Assembly (NCBI GenBank): GCA_016649875.1
Contig: JAENWW010000010.1
Span: 1 to 57,603, forward strand
Direction: 5' to 3'
Length of the DNA: 57,603 bases
DNA from: Coriobacteriia bacterium
GTDB lineage: Bacteria > Actinomycetota > Coriobacteriia > WRKU01 > JAENWW01
Below are positions 1-7,761 of the stretch, in pieces. Numbering within the stretch: position 1 is the first letter of the stretch; each line of letters opens with the position of its first letter. Position numbers and translations under genes: made by a program. The notes beneath the pieces are model-generated. The model did no database searches. It was not told the DNA's origin and saw only the letters and a list, made by a program, of their open reading frames with translations.

Positions 1-240
1 GCCACATAGCAGCTGAAAACCGGACAAGCCAAGCCGGATTCAAATGCACCGCTTGCGGCCATGAAGCCAATGCAGACGTAAATGCAGCATGTAACATCTT
101 AGCGGCAGGATATGCCGTGTTAGCCTGTGGAGAGATAGTGCAACCAGACTTCTCGATGAATCAGGAACCCGCCGAAGCGATTCAAGCATACGCCTGAACG
201 CCGTAGGAATCCCCGTCGTTCACGGCGGGGAGGATGTCAA
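1..240 (+). mobile_element. IS200/IS605-family insertion sequence, right end
   Basis: Only the right part of the element lies in the window. It holds the 3' end of a tnpB gene and then, after 13 bases, a GC hairpin at 211-230 (CCCCGTCG, loop TTCA, CGGCGGGG; eight pairs with one G.U wobble), followed by AGGATGTCAA at 231-240. A short hairpin ending in a TCAA-type cleavage sequence is the known right-end architecture of this transposon family, which moves as single-stranded DNA without target duplication. The boundary at 240 is therefore inferred. Whether a TnpA transposase gene exists upstream cannot be seen. Confidence 0.8.
3..197 (+). CDS. tnpB: TnpB RNA-guided nuclease, C-terminal fragment (cut by window start)
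   Basis: The frame is open from the first bases to the TGA at 195-197 and gives about 64 residues. It includes KCTACGHEANADVNAACNI, which is the second half of the C4 zinc finger (CxxC) followed by the ADxNAAxNI motif carrying the last RuvC-site aspartate of TnpB. The first two zinc-finger cysteines lie before the window. The short alanine-rich tail after the RuvC motif is normal for the family. TnpB is an RNA-guided endonuclease related to Cas12; its guide RNA overlaps the 3' end of its own gene. No damage is visible in the part seen, so the gene may be intact, but this cannot be established here. Confidence 0.88.
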   Translation, partial: HIAAENRTSQAGFKCTACGHEANADVNAACNILAAGYAVLACGEIVQPDFSMNQEPAEAIQAYA

Positions 241-256
241 TCTGCCGGACACGCGA
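198..256 (+). ncRNA. putative 3' end of the TnpB guide RNA (omega/reRNA) with guide segment
   Basis: In this family the guide RNA is made from the tnpB 3' region and runs through the right-end hairpin into flanking DNA, which serves as guide. Here the scaffold hairpin is at 211-230 and the element ends near 240, so the guide would begin at 241 (TCTGCCGGACACGCGA...). The 5' end probably lies inside tnpB and was not placed. The coordinates given cover only the non-coding scaffold plus about 16 guide bases. This is inference from family architecture; no expression evidence is available. Confidence 0.45.
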
Positions 257-330
257 TAACCGTCGGTCCGTTATGATAAAATCGATGTCACTTCGAGAGA
301 TGATATATCCCTCCTTTCAAGGAGTGTTGT

Positions 331-927
331 GTGAGCGAAATTGTGCTGGTCATAGTAGGTGACGGCGGACATTCGAAGGTCGTTTGCGAGAGTGCTCGCG
401 CAGCGGGTCTCTCAAACTTATGTGTCATTGATGAAAATGCCGGAGACAGCCTTGAGCGCACGGCTGCGACCGCGACTCATTTCTTGGTCGCCATCGGCGA
501 CAACGAAACGCGAGCGCGCGTTTTCGAGCGTGCGCTGGCCGCAGGTCTCCTCCCTTATTCCCTCATCGATCCGACAGCTGTCGTCGCTTCTTCGGCGGTC
601 ATAGGCCGCGGCGTGTTCATAGCCCCGCGTGCCGTCGTCAATCCTTTTGCAACGATAGAAGATGATGCGATTATCAACACCGGTGCCATCGTCGAGCATG
701 ATTGCGTCGTGTCGGCTCACGGTTTCGTCGCCCCCGGTGCGGTGATGTGCGGAGCCTGCCGACTCGGTGAGTACGCTTTTCTCGGTGCCAATGCGACGAT
801 GATTCCGCTCGTCGAGCTCGGGAGACATTCGATAGCCGGAGCGGGGGCGACGATAACGAAAAGTTTCGGTGATTTCGTGCTCGTCTCAGACACTCCGGCT
901 CAAAAGAGGAAGGCCGTATCCTCTTGA
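331..927 (+). CDS. NeuD/PglD-like sugar O- or N-acyltransferase
   Basis: The 198-residue product starts at GTG 331, behind AAGGAG. Its N-terminus (IVGDGGHSKVV) matches the nucleotide-sugar binding Rossmann-like domain of the NeuD/PglD family. From about residue 80 it turns into hexapeptide repeats of a left-handed beta helix. NTGAIVEHDCVV at 116-127 carries the His (H123) that acts as general base in PglD-type enzymes. Such enzymes transfer acetyl from acetyl-CoA to an amino sugar or sialic acid in the cytoplasm. The stop overlaps the start of the following DegT aminotransferase, so the two probably act in order on the same UDP-sugar: amination, then acetylation, as in bacillosamine synthesis. 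The exact substrate is not determined. The dehydratase and transferases expected for the pathway are not in the window. Confidence 0.82.
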   Translation: MSEIVLVIVGDGGHSKVVCESARAAGLSNLCVIDENAGDSLERTAATATHFLVAIGDNETRARVFERALAAGLLPYSLIDPTAVVASSAVIGRGVFIAPRAVVNPFATIEDDAIINTGAIVEHDCVVSAHGFVAPGAVMCGACRLGEYAFLGANATMIPLVELGRHSIAGAGATITKSFGDFVLVSDTPAQKRKAVSS

Positions 928-2141
928 ACGAATCTTTTGCCACATCCATGCAATGGCCGGGGTGGCCGGTAATCCCCGCGGAAGGCATCGAGGCGGTAAG
1001 CCGCGTGCTGAGTAGCGGAAAGATAAACTACTGGACCGGCAACGAATGCAAATCGTTCGAACATGCGTACGCCGCATATGTCGGCGTGCCCTATGCGTTG
1101 GCCGTTGCCAACGGGACGCTTGCTCTCGAATTGGCTCTCTCGGCATTCGGCGTGGGCGAGGGCGATGAAGTCATCGTGCCTTCGCGCACGTTCATCGCCA
1201 CCGCCAGCGCGGTCGTGCGCGTGGGCGCCATTCCCGTCATCGCCGACATCGATCCCTCCACTAACAATTTGACGGCGCTGTCGGTGGCCCAGGTACTCAC
1301 CCCGCGTACAAAGGCGATTATATGCGTTCATCTCGGTGGGTATCCCGTCGACATGGATTCGGTGATTTCTCTAGCCGAGCAAGTGGGCGCCGTCGTCATA
1401 GAGGATTGCGGGCAGGCGCACGGTGCGACCTATAAAGGTCGCGCAATCGGCTCGTTGGGAGATGCCGGTTGTTTTTCATTTTGCCAGGATAAGATTTTGC
1501 CGCTCGGCGAAGGGGGCCTCATCACCTTCAAAGACGAAGCGGCCTATAAATGCGCTTGGGCGCAAAGAGATCACGGTCGTTCGTATGATAAGGCGCACGA
1601 CACGAGTGTCGGATCGAATTCCGCCGAGTTCGAATACCTGACCGATCGGTTCGGGACGAATGCCCGTCTCGGAGAGATGGAGGGCGCGCTCGGGCGGGTC
1701 ATGTTGGATTATTTGGACGAATATCATGAGCAGCGCACGGTCAACGCGAATCATCTCGCCCGCGCATTCGAAGACATACGGGGAATCAGAGCGCTCGTGC
1801 CGAGCGCGTGTGAAACGGCCTCGGGCACGAACCATGCGTTTTATCGCCTCTATGCGCGCATCGACGTGAAAAATTTGAAAAGTGATTGGTCGCGCAATCG
1901 AGTCATTGCTGAAATAAACAGGAGAGGCGCACCCTGCCAGTACGGCTCGAGTGCTCTCATCGGCAAAGAACAGGCGTTTCAACGCTTTGCCGACGTGAAT
2001 CGGGAATCACTGGTCGGAGCACACGTCGCAGATGCGGAATCCATCGTATTTTACGTGCATCCGACGCTTAACGAGCAGCATATGGCGCATGTCGCAGATG
2101 TCGTTTCCGCGGTCCTGTTCGAGGCGATGTCCGGTGAGTGA
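924..2141 (+). CDS. DegT/DnrJ/EryC1 family PLP-dependent sugar aminotransferase
   Basis: The 405-residue product starts at TTG 924, overlapping the upstream stop by four bases; a GAGGAAGG lies about ten bases upstream. ATG 948 is an alternative start. The sequence follows the DegT family: a KINYWTGNE entry motif, VANGTLALELAL, VEDCGQAHGA-type (here IEDCGQAHGATYKG), and the PLP lysine in FSFCQDKILPLGEGG (K190). These enzymes aminate 3- or 4-keto nucleotide sugars. Pairing with the NeuD/PglD-like acyltransferase points to an N-acylated amino sugar for surface glycan or protein glycosylation. Substrate specificity is inferred only from context. No operon partner follows: the next gene has its own promoter-like sequence after 190 bases. 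Confidence 0.88.
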   Translation: MNESFATSMQWPGWPVIPAEGIEAVSRVLSSGKINYWTGNECKSFEHAYAAYVGVPYALAVANGTLALELALSAFGVGEGDEVIVPSRTFIATASAVVRVGAIPVIADIDPSTNNLTALSVAQVLTPRTKAIICVHLGGYPVDMDSVISLAEQVGAVVIEDCGQAHGATYKGRAIGSLGDAGCFSFCQDKILPLGEGGLITFKDEAAYKCAWAQRDHGRSYDKAHDTSVGSNSAEFEYLTDRFGTNARLGEMEGALGRVMLDYLDEYHEQRTVNANHLARAFEDIRGIRALVPSACETASGTNHAFYRLYARIDVKNLKSDWSRNRVIAEINRRGAPCQYGSSALIGKEQAFQRFADVNRESLVGAHVADAESIVFYVHPTLNEQHMAHVADVVSAVLFEAMSGE

Positions 2142-2296
2142 AACGGATAGTTGCGGACGAAGTCGCTATGTGGATTAAGTGGATACCTTCGCAGCGGATT
2201 GCGCTTAGTTCCTCTGGGCGTCATTCTGTGCGGTATAGATTATTTTAGGGGCATGCTCGGTCTTTTTCTTGCAAGATTTCGTTCACACTCTCTCCC

Positions 2297-2325
2297 GTGA
2301 AAATCATCGGGTGTCATGTCATAAT
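2297..2325 (+). promoter_or_regulatory. candidate promoter giving a leaderless transcript of the TPR gene
   Basis: GTGAAA (2297-2302) and CATAAT (2320-2325) are separated by 17 bases. CATAAT matches the TATAAT consensus at five of six positions, and the -35 at four of six. Transcription would begin close to the ATG at 2333, which has no convincing ribosome binding site, so translation would be leaderless. An alternative reading is a start at GTG 2297 inside this element. Confidence 0.4.
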
Positions 2326-2332
2326 GAGGGAC

Positions 2333-3175
2333 ATGGACATCGACGAAAAAACCAACAAACACAAAGGTCAGTTTATCACACGCAAAGCACACGCCTACAC
2401 GCCGATTCAGCGTGCGCTCGTCGTGCTTGCGGGAGTGATTACCGCTTGTATCATTGCCGGCATCGTGACTTTTTGTTTCGTGTGGAGTGCCGGCAAGCTT
2501 GCCTCCGACCCCGATACCGCGACTACCAGGAATCTGATATATGCTCAAAAACAATACGCCGAATCGGTGACGGCGGCAAAACGAGCCGGCGCAAGTTCAG
2601 CAACGTACACCCCGAGCATCGAGGCGAAGGCACGGGTGATTCTCGCGCAGATGAAGGTGCCCGGACTCACGGAAAATGCTACGGCGGCGGCGGACTCGCT
2701 CATGGCCGGCGGCACCTCGGACCCCCTTGCACTTTACGCCGCCTCTCGGGTATACGCATCCGATGCCGAGCGTAAAGCACAGTCGTTTTCCCTGCTGGAG
2801 CAAGCAGCCCAAAGCGTCGGGGACAATGCGGGAGAACTCACACGTGTGATTTATTCCGAATATTCTCGCGCGTTGACGAAGCAGGGAAACAAGCTGAGGG
2901 CGGCGAGTTTTCTTGATAAAGCCGCGGTTGTCGCTCCTGCCAATCCGAGCCTATTCGTCGAGTTGGGCGAACTCGAAGAGACGCAATCGAATTGGGTTGA
3001 GGCGGGAAAGGCTTACTACCGCGCCCTTGAATACAATCCGAATTTCGAACCGGCGAAACTGCACGTGGCGTCGCTTGTTCAGACGCATTCTCACCAAGCT
3101 GCGACGGCGAAGAAGGCGGTTCTCGCCGAATTCTCCTCGAAAAAAGTCGATGCTGTCATAAAAGAAGGCAACTGA
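2333..3175 (+). CDS. single-pass membrane protein with TPR-like repeats
   Basis: The product is about 280 residues from ATG 2333; upstream in-frame starts at 2324 and GTG 2297 also exist and none has a clear ribosome binding site. It has a basic, polar N-terminus, one membrane segment at about 26-50 (ALVVLAGVITACIIAGIVTFC) and an external helical region. The last 90 residues contain alpha-hairpin repeats of TPR character (for example NWVEAGKAYYRALEYNPNFEPA). No heme motif or enzyme signature is present. The stop TGA is directly followed by the GTG of the giant cytochrome gene, so the two are translationally coupled. The likely job is as scaffold, assembly or docking protein for that cytochrome. 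This is inference from position and domain type; no known family was recognised. Confidence 0.75.
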   Translation: MDIDEKTNKHKGQFITRKAHAYTPIQRALVVLAGVITACIIAGIVTFCFVWSAGKLASDPDTATTRNLIYAQKQYAESVTAAKRAGASSATYTPSIEAKARVILAQMKVPGLTENATAAADSLMAGGTSDPLALYAASRVYASDAERKAQSFSLLEQAAQSVGDNAGELTRVIYSEYSRALTKQGNKLRAASFLDKAAVVAPANPSLFVELGELEETQSNWVEAGKAYYRALEYNPNFEPAKLHVASLVQTHSHQAATAKKAVLAEFSSKKVDAVIKEGN

Positions 3176-6100
3176 GTGGGAAAGGTTCTGTCTATAAAAC
3201 AGAGGGCCTCCCGTAAGACGACGCTGTATTTACTTGCGGTGAATGTGAGTCTTTGTGCCTTGGTGAGCCTCGTGTTCGCCGGATATTTTCTCGTGGCCAA
3301 GCCTCGCATTCTTGCCAAAACGCGCAATACGACGGTTGCACAATCGAAAAGCTCCCTTTACGGTTCGGCGGAAAATCTCCTCAGCCGTCCGCGTTCGGTC
3401 GCTCTCGACGCAAAAGGTGAAATGTTCGTGGCCGATACCGGCAACGGTTCAATCGCGGTGATGGATGCGTATGGGCAACGAACGAAAACCATAGGGGCCA
3501 AGCAGCTCAAGTCGCCCGTCTCAGTGGCGGTGGCGAAAAACGGCACGCTCTACGTGGTCGATTCCACCCTTAAGGAACTGCTGATTTTCAAAGCCGGTGG
3601 CGCGTTTTGGCGGAGCGTATCGTTTGTCGAACAACCTCCGGTATCCGTGACGGTTGCAAAAGACGCCGCTGGGCGAGAACGACTTTATGTGACGACCGCT
3701 TCAGGAATCGTGCGCGGAACGCTTGACGGAGTGATGGAGTTCGGCTATTTCAACGCCGGTTCCTCGGGAGCAGAACTCAACACCCCGACTGCAGTATGCG
3801 TCCTGCAAGGCAAGAATGCATCGGGGCAGAGAATAGTCGTGGCCGACTCGCTCAACGGGAGAATCGTTGCGCTCGATTCGCATCCGACATCGCCCACCGT
3901 TGCGTGGGAGAACGATTCTTTTGTGCTCCCGACCGGTGTGACGACCGACGGGACGCATCTCTATGTCACCGATGCCATGACGGGAACGGTGTCTTCAGTC
4001 AATCCCGTGAACGGAACGGTGCAAAAGACTTTTTCCGAGAGGGGAAGAAAAGACGGAAATCTTTATTATCCGAGTGCCGTCGCATATTGTTCCGACACCT
4101 TGTATGTCGCCGATACCTACAATGACCGCGTCAGTACATTTTCGACGAAGGCGACCGTTCCTTCGACGCGTGTGATTCTGCCTCTCGAACAAAAGTTGCC
4201 GTATGTGCTTCCCTTCATAATTCTGTGCATCGCCGACGTGGTCATCTTCATCCTTTGTGTGCGTCTGCGTACGAAACGCTATGTGCTCGACGTGAGCGTG
4301 GCGGAACGAGTGAACGACACGGGGGAGGAAAATCTTCTCGAGCTTTTGACGAACACGGTCTATGTGTCGAGCGGCGTCGAAGGGTTCATCCATCGCACCT
4401 TCGCGCGCGCAGCGCTTCGAGTGAAACCGCTCAAGGTGTCTTCGAAGGATATAGAGCGCATAACAGAAAAGTATCCTCACCTCGATCGTTTCGATATCGA
4501 GACGCTTGCTTTGTGCCGGAAGATGGGTACCGGTGCGCTGTTGATTTCGAACCGGCCCGATGTGATCGGTGCGGCTCGTGAAATCGACATCGAGGCGCAG
4601 TCCTTTGACGAGTTGACGGCGACGGCGCGAGATATTCGATATGAGGAACATCCTCACATTGAGGATTCATCCGATGAAGGTTTCGCCGGAATCGGATTTA
4701 CACTTGTTGTCGTGCTCATCGCGCTATCGGTTGCATTCGTGCCGGTTCTTGCCGGGGCGGCCGATGTCGCCACCTCCGCACAGGGGGCGAAGATGACGGT
4801 GACGTTATCGAAACTTCCCTCTCCGACGGGCATGAAGAGCGTCGAGGGTACGGCGAATATCAAAGCGTCCGGGAACGTCGGAACTCTTTTTAGCTACCAT
4901 GACGACATGACAAGACCGTGCTCCGTGTGTCACGAATCGACGGCACCCGGTGAAGCGACGCTTCTCACGGACTCGGTGTCGCAGTGCCAGTATTGTCACA
5001 CTTCGTCGGGTATCGCACCGAACACGCAAACCTATACCGCCGAAAACGGGAATGCGAGCAGCCTCGGTGCCGACAATTCGGGGCACGCCATCGGGGTACA
5101 TGACGGAATTCCCGCGTCGGGAGAGACCGGCTACTATGATCTATCATGCACCTCCTGCCATGCACAGCACGGTGGGAAAAAAGTGGCGCAGTGCGTCGAT
5201 TGCCACACGAAGGCCACCTCGAAAAGTGCGCCTTCAGACGTGAGCGAAGACACGTTCAGTCTCACGAAAAGCGTCACCGCCCATGCGCGGCAGACGGGGG
5301 TGGATAACGGCGCCGGTAATCATGCCACCCTTGCTTGCGTCGCATGTCATCGAGGAGATCTGAGCGTGAGCAACGGGTGTAAGGAATGCCATTACACTAC
5401 AGCGGATTTCGATAAAGATACGCAACGCTCCGGTGCGCTCAACGACTGGCCGCATACGTCCCGCAACGATACGGCACTTCTCGGGAATTGGACGACGAGT
5501 TCGAAAGTCGATACGCTCGGCGAAAAAGTCGCACCGACCGCAGGTAAGATGTCCCTTGAAAATCAGACACGTTCGATTTGTGGTCGGTGCCATACGACTC
5601 CGGACGGGACGAACTATTACAAGTCGATCCACACGCTCAAGCATGACGCCGTCGTTCTTGGAAGCGCCTCGATGCTCACCTCGAAAACGACCACCTCGAC
5701 ACTTCAAAAAATAAGCCCGGGCTATGTCGGGACCGGCATATATAAAACTGCCGCGCATTTTAAGAAAAGCTTCAATTTCGGACCCGATGGCGGTTCATAT
5801 GAGAACGTTTCCTGCGCGCAGTGTCACTATTCCGATGTTCAGACCGAGCACACCATGCGTTCGAAGAAAGGCTGTCAATCCTGTCATGTCGCATCTGCGA
5901 GCGGGCAGACCGATTGGACGCAGGTTGAAGCCGGCATGACGACCGATTCGTTTGCGACATGCGGAACCACGCAAAGTGCCTGCCACCTCAAAGACTGGCA
6001 TGGAAACAATCCGACACGTGTGGAAAAATCGCACGCGCTTGTCGCCGCGCACGGGAAAACGCTGAAGGCGTCGAGTTGTGCGGGCTCCGATGTGTCGCAA

Positions 6101-6715
6101 ACAAGTTGCCACGGTTCCAAGAGCATCAGCTCTCTGTTCAATTTCGGGAGTGTCGATATAGCTTCGGCACACAACGATTACTGGTTTGGGGAAAATGTCG
6201 CAGGGAATACGAACAAACAGTATACGAAGACTATCGATCAGTTGACCGATGTGCGCGGGTGCGGGCTTTGTCATAATAAGAGGAGTTCGACTGTTGCCGG
6301 CGCGTCGGCGAGGGCTGCTGCGAAATCATCGAACGCAATATTCGACTGTGCGACATGCCATAACGACAGAACGAAAATTTATGCCGAGTCATTGTGTTAC
6401 AAAGCTCCTAAGACCGCATCGACGGAGAAAACCGCCGAGAATAAGAAAACCGAGAGCGAAAAAGTGACCGCAGAGGCGAAAAGTTACCTCGATAATCTCG
6501 CGGTTCAAAATGAAAGCTCGCAGGCGCAGACATCGAAGGCGGAAGGAATGCTCGAGGGCGCGGCAATTGAAAGCACTTTGAAATCGATTCCACCGGAATT
6601 CTTACCGGTTTCACGACCGTTCTCCTTGAGTTCGCCGTTTTCAATCATGCGAATATACCTCTTGCCCTATCCTTCGATCATGAACCGTAGTACGAACAAC
6701 TGGGAAGACGTCTAG
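3176..6715 (+). CDS. membrane fusion protein: NHL propeller, PIN-like domain, multiheme cytochrome c
   Basis: The product has 1179 residues (GTG start, AGAAGG upstream). Domains in order are: membrane segment 17-41; NHL-type propeller 65-325 (repeats such as RPRSVALDAKGEMFVADTGN); membrane segment 342-364; a 130-residue domain 367-490 that reads like a PIN fold, with acidic positions D372 (YVLDVS), D440/E442 (FDIETLAL) and D462 (SNRPDVIGAAREI); membrane segment 506-529; and a heme region 580-1062. There are eleven CxxCH motifs, at C582, 604, 658, 673, 721, 735, 802, 880, 900, 1029 and 1058, plus two spaced variants (C929-X6-CH, C968-X9-CH). Alternating membrane segments would put propeller and hemes outside and the PIN-like domain inside. 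The role is probably extracellular or respiratory electron transfer; partners and function of the PIN-like part are unknown. The last 30 residues look non-native, while the +1 frame there encodes a hydrophobic stretch, so a 3' frameshift is possible. Confidence 0.85.
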   Translation: MGKVLSIKQRASRKTTLYLLAVNVSLCALVSLVFAGYFLVAKPRILAKTRNTTVAQSKSSLYGSAENLLSRPRSVALDAKGEMFVADTGNGSIAVMDAYGQRTKTIGAKQLKSPVSVAVAKNGTLYVVDSTLKELLIFKAGGAFWRSVSFVEQPPVSVTVAKDAAGRERLYVTTASGIVRGTLDGVMEFGYFNAGSSGAELNTPTAVCVLQGKNASGQRIVVADSLNGRIVALDSHPTSPTVAWENDSFVLPTGVTTDGTHLYVTDAMTGTVSSVNPVNGTVQKTFSERGRKDGNLYYPSAVAYCSDTLYVADTYNDRVSTFSTKATVPSTRVILPLEQKLPYVLPFIILCIADVVIFILCVRLRTKRYVLDVSVAERVNDTGEENLLELLTNTVYVSSGVEGFIHRTFARAALRVKPLKVSSKDIERITEKYPHLDRFDIETLALCRKMGTGALLISNRPDVIGAAREIDIEAQSFDELTATARDIRYEEHPHIEDSSDEGFAGIGFTLVVVLIALSVAFVPVLAGAADVATSAQGAKMTVTLSKLPSPTGMKSVEGTANIKASGNVGTLFSYHDDMTRPCSVCHESTAPGEATLLTDSVSQCQYCHTSSGIAPNTQTYTAENGNASSLGADNSGHAIGVHDGIPASGETGYYDLSCTSCHAQHGGKKVAQCVDCHTKATSKSAPSDVSEDTFSLTKSVTAHARQTGVDNGAGNHATLACVACHRGDLSVSNGCKECHYTTADFDKDTQRSGALNDWPHTSRNDTALLGNWTTSSKVDTLGEKVAPTAGKMSLENQTRSICGRCHTTPDGTNYYKSIHTLKHDAVVLGSASMLTSKTTTSTLQKISPGYVGTGIYKTAAHFKKSFNFGPDGGSYENVSCAQCHYSDVQTEHTMRSKKGCQSCHVASASGQTDWTQVEAGMTTDSFATCGTTQSACHLKDWHGNNPTRVEKSHALVAAHGKTLKASSCAGSDVSQTSCHGSKSISSLFNFGSVDIASAHNDYWFGENVAGNTNKQYTKTIDQLTDVRGCGLCHNKRSSTVAGASARAAAKSSNAIFDCATCHNDRTKIYAESLCYKAPKTASTEKTAENKKTESEKVTAEAKSYLDNLAVQNESSQAQTSKAEGMLEGAAIESTLKSIPPEFLPVSRPFSLSSPFSIMRIYLLPYPSIMNRSTNNWEDV

Positions 6716-6756
6716 CATCCCTGCGCAATCGGAGGTGTTTTCCGCCGCATTCATCC

Positions 6757-6785
6757 TGCACAAGATTGTAATATCTGTCTATAAT
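6757..6785 (+). promoter_or_regulatory. candidate sigma-70 type promoter of ilvE-cimA
   Basis: TGCACA (6757-6762), a 17-base spacer and a perfect TATAAT (6780-6785) lie about 45 bases before the ilvE start. The -35 matches the consensus at four of six positions. Confidence 0.6.
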
Positions 6786-6829
6786 GAAACGATATGAATT
6801 TTGAATAACTGTGAAGGGATGACGAAGAC

Positions 6830-7753
6830 ATGGCCCAACCGACCGTAGACTACATATGGAAAGACGGAGAAATCATCGCGTGGGATGATGCAAAGGTACA
6901 TGTGCTGACTCACGGACTTCACTACGGTTCCGGCGTATTTGAGGGTATTCGTTGCTATGCGACTTCCGAGGGACCGCAGGTCTTTCGACTTCGCGAGCAT
7001 ATGGAGCGCCTCGAGCGAAGCGCCCGTATGATGTATATGGAAATCGGCTATACCGTCGATGAGATGATGCAAGCCGTCATCGACATAATCAAGGTGAACA
7101 AGGTCGATTCCTGCTATATACGTCCGCTTGTTTATCGCGGTTATGGATCGATGGGTGTCAACCCGCTCCAAGCGCCGGTCGATTTCTTCATAGCCATTTG
7201 GCCGTGGGATACGTATTTGGGTGAAGAAGCGCTTACGCAAGGCGTCAAAGTCGGCATATCGAGCTGGCGTAAACATTCGCCCAACTCGCTTCCACCTGCG
7301 ATTAAGGCTACGGGCAACTATACGAACAGTTCTTTTGCCAAAATCGAGGCTCTGCACCACGGCTATAATGAGGCCATTTTACTCAACGAGGCCGGAAAAG
7401 TTTGCGAAGGCACCGGTGAGAACCTTTTCATCGTGAAGAACGACGTTCTCTACACCCCGCCGGTAAGCGACGGCATTCTCGAAGGAATCACTCGTGACTC
7501 GGTCATGAAGATTGCACGCGATATGGGCTATGAAGTCGTCGAGCGTTCGATGGTTCGAAGTGAACTTTATACGGCTGACGAGTTCTTCATGACGGGATCG
7601 GCCGCAGAACTCGTCCCCGTCAACTCGGTCGACGAAATCAAGATCGGTTCAGGTGTCGCCGGGCCTATCACCATGAAGCTCCAAAAGGCATATTTCGCCG
7701 CGGCGAAGGGCGAGAGTGTAAATTATAAAGGCTGGCTGACCGGTGTCGAGTAA
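6830..7753 (+). CDS. ilvE: branched-chain amino acid aminotransferase
   Basis: The 307-residue product is a fold-type IV PLP enzyme that interconverts 2-oxo acids and leucine, isoleucine or valine with glutamate, in the cytoplasm. The PLP lysine is K159 in PPAIKATGNYTNS, and GKVCEGTGENLF supplies the cofactor phosphate and ring contacts. The N-terminus (VHVLTHGLHYGSGVFEGIR) is characteristic of IlvE and less so of D-amino acid transaminase. Length is normal for the family. A consensus promoter lies just upstream. The next gene, cimA, begins eight bases after the stop, so the pair forms an isoleucine-centred operon: citramalate synthesis at the entry and transamination at the exit. Confidence 0.95.
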   Translation: MAQPTVDYIWKDGEIIAWDDAKVHVLTHGLHYGSGVFEGIRCYATSEGPQVFRLREHMERLERSARMMYMEIGYTVDEMMQAVIDIIKVNKVDSCYIRPLVYRGYGSMGVNPLQAPVDFFIAIWPWDTYLGEEALTQGVKVGISSWRKHSPNSLPPAIKATGNYTNSSFAKIEALHHGYNEAILLNEAGKVCEGTGENLFIVKNDVLYTPPVSDGILEGITRDSVMKIARDMGYEVVERSMVRSELYTADEFFMTGSAAELVPVNSVDEIKIGSGVAGPITMKLQKAYFAAAKGESVNYKGWLTGVE

Positions 7754-7761
7754 AGGTATCC

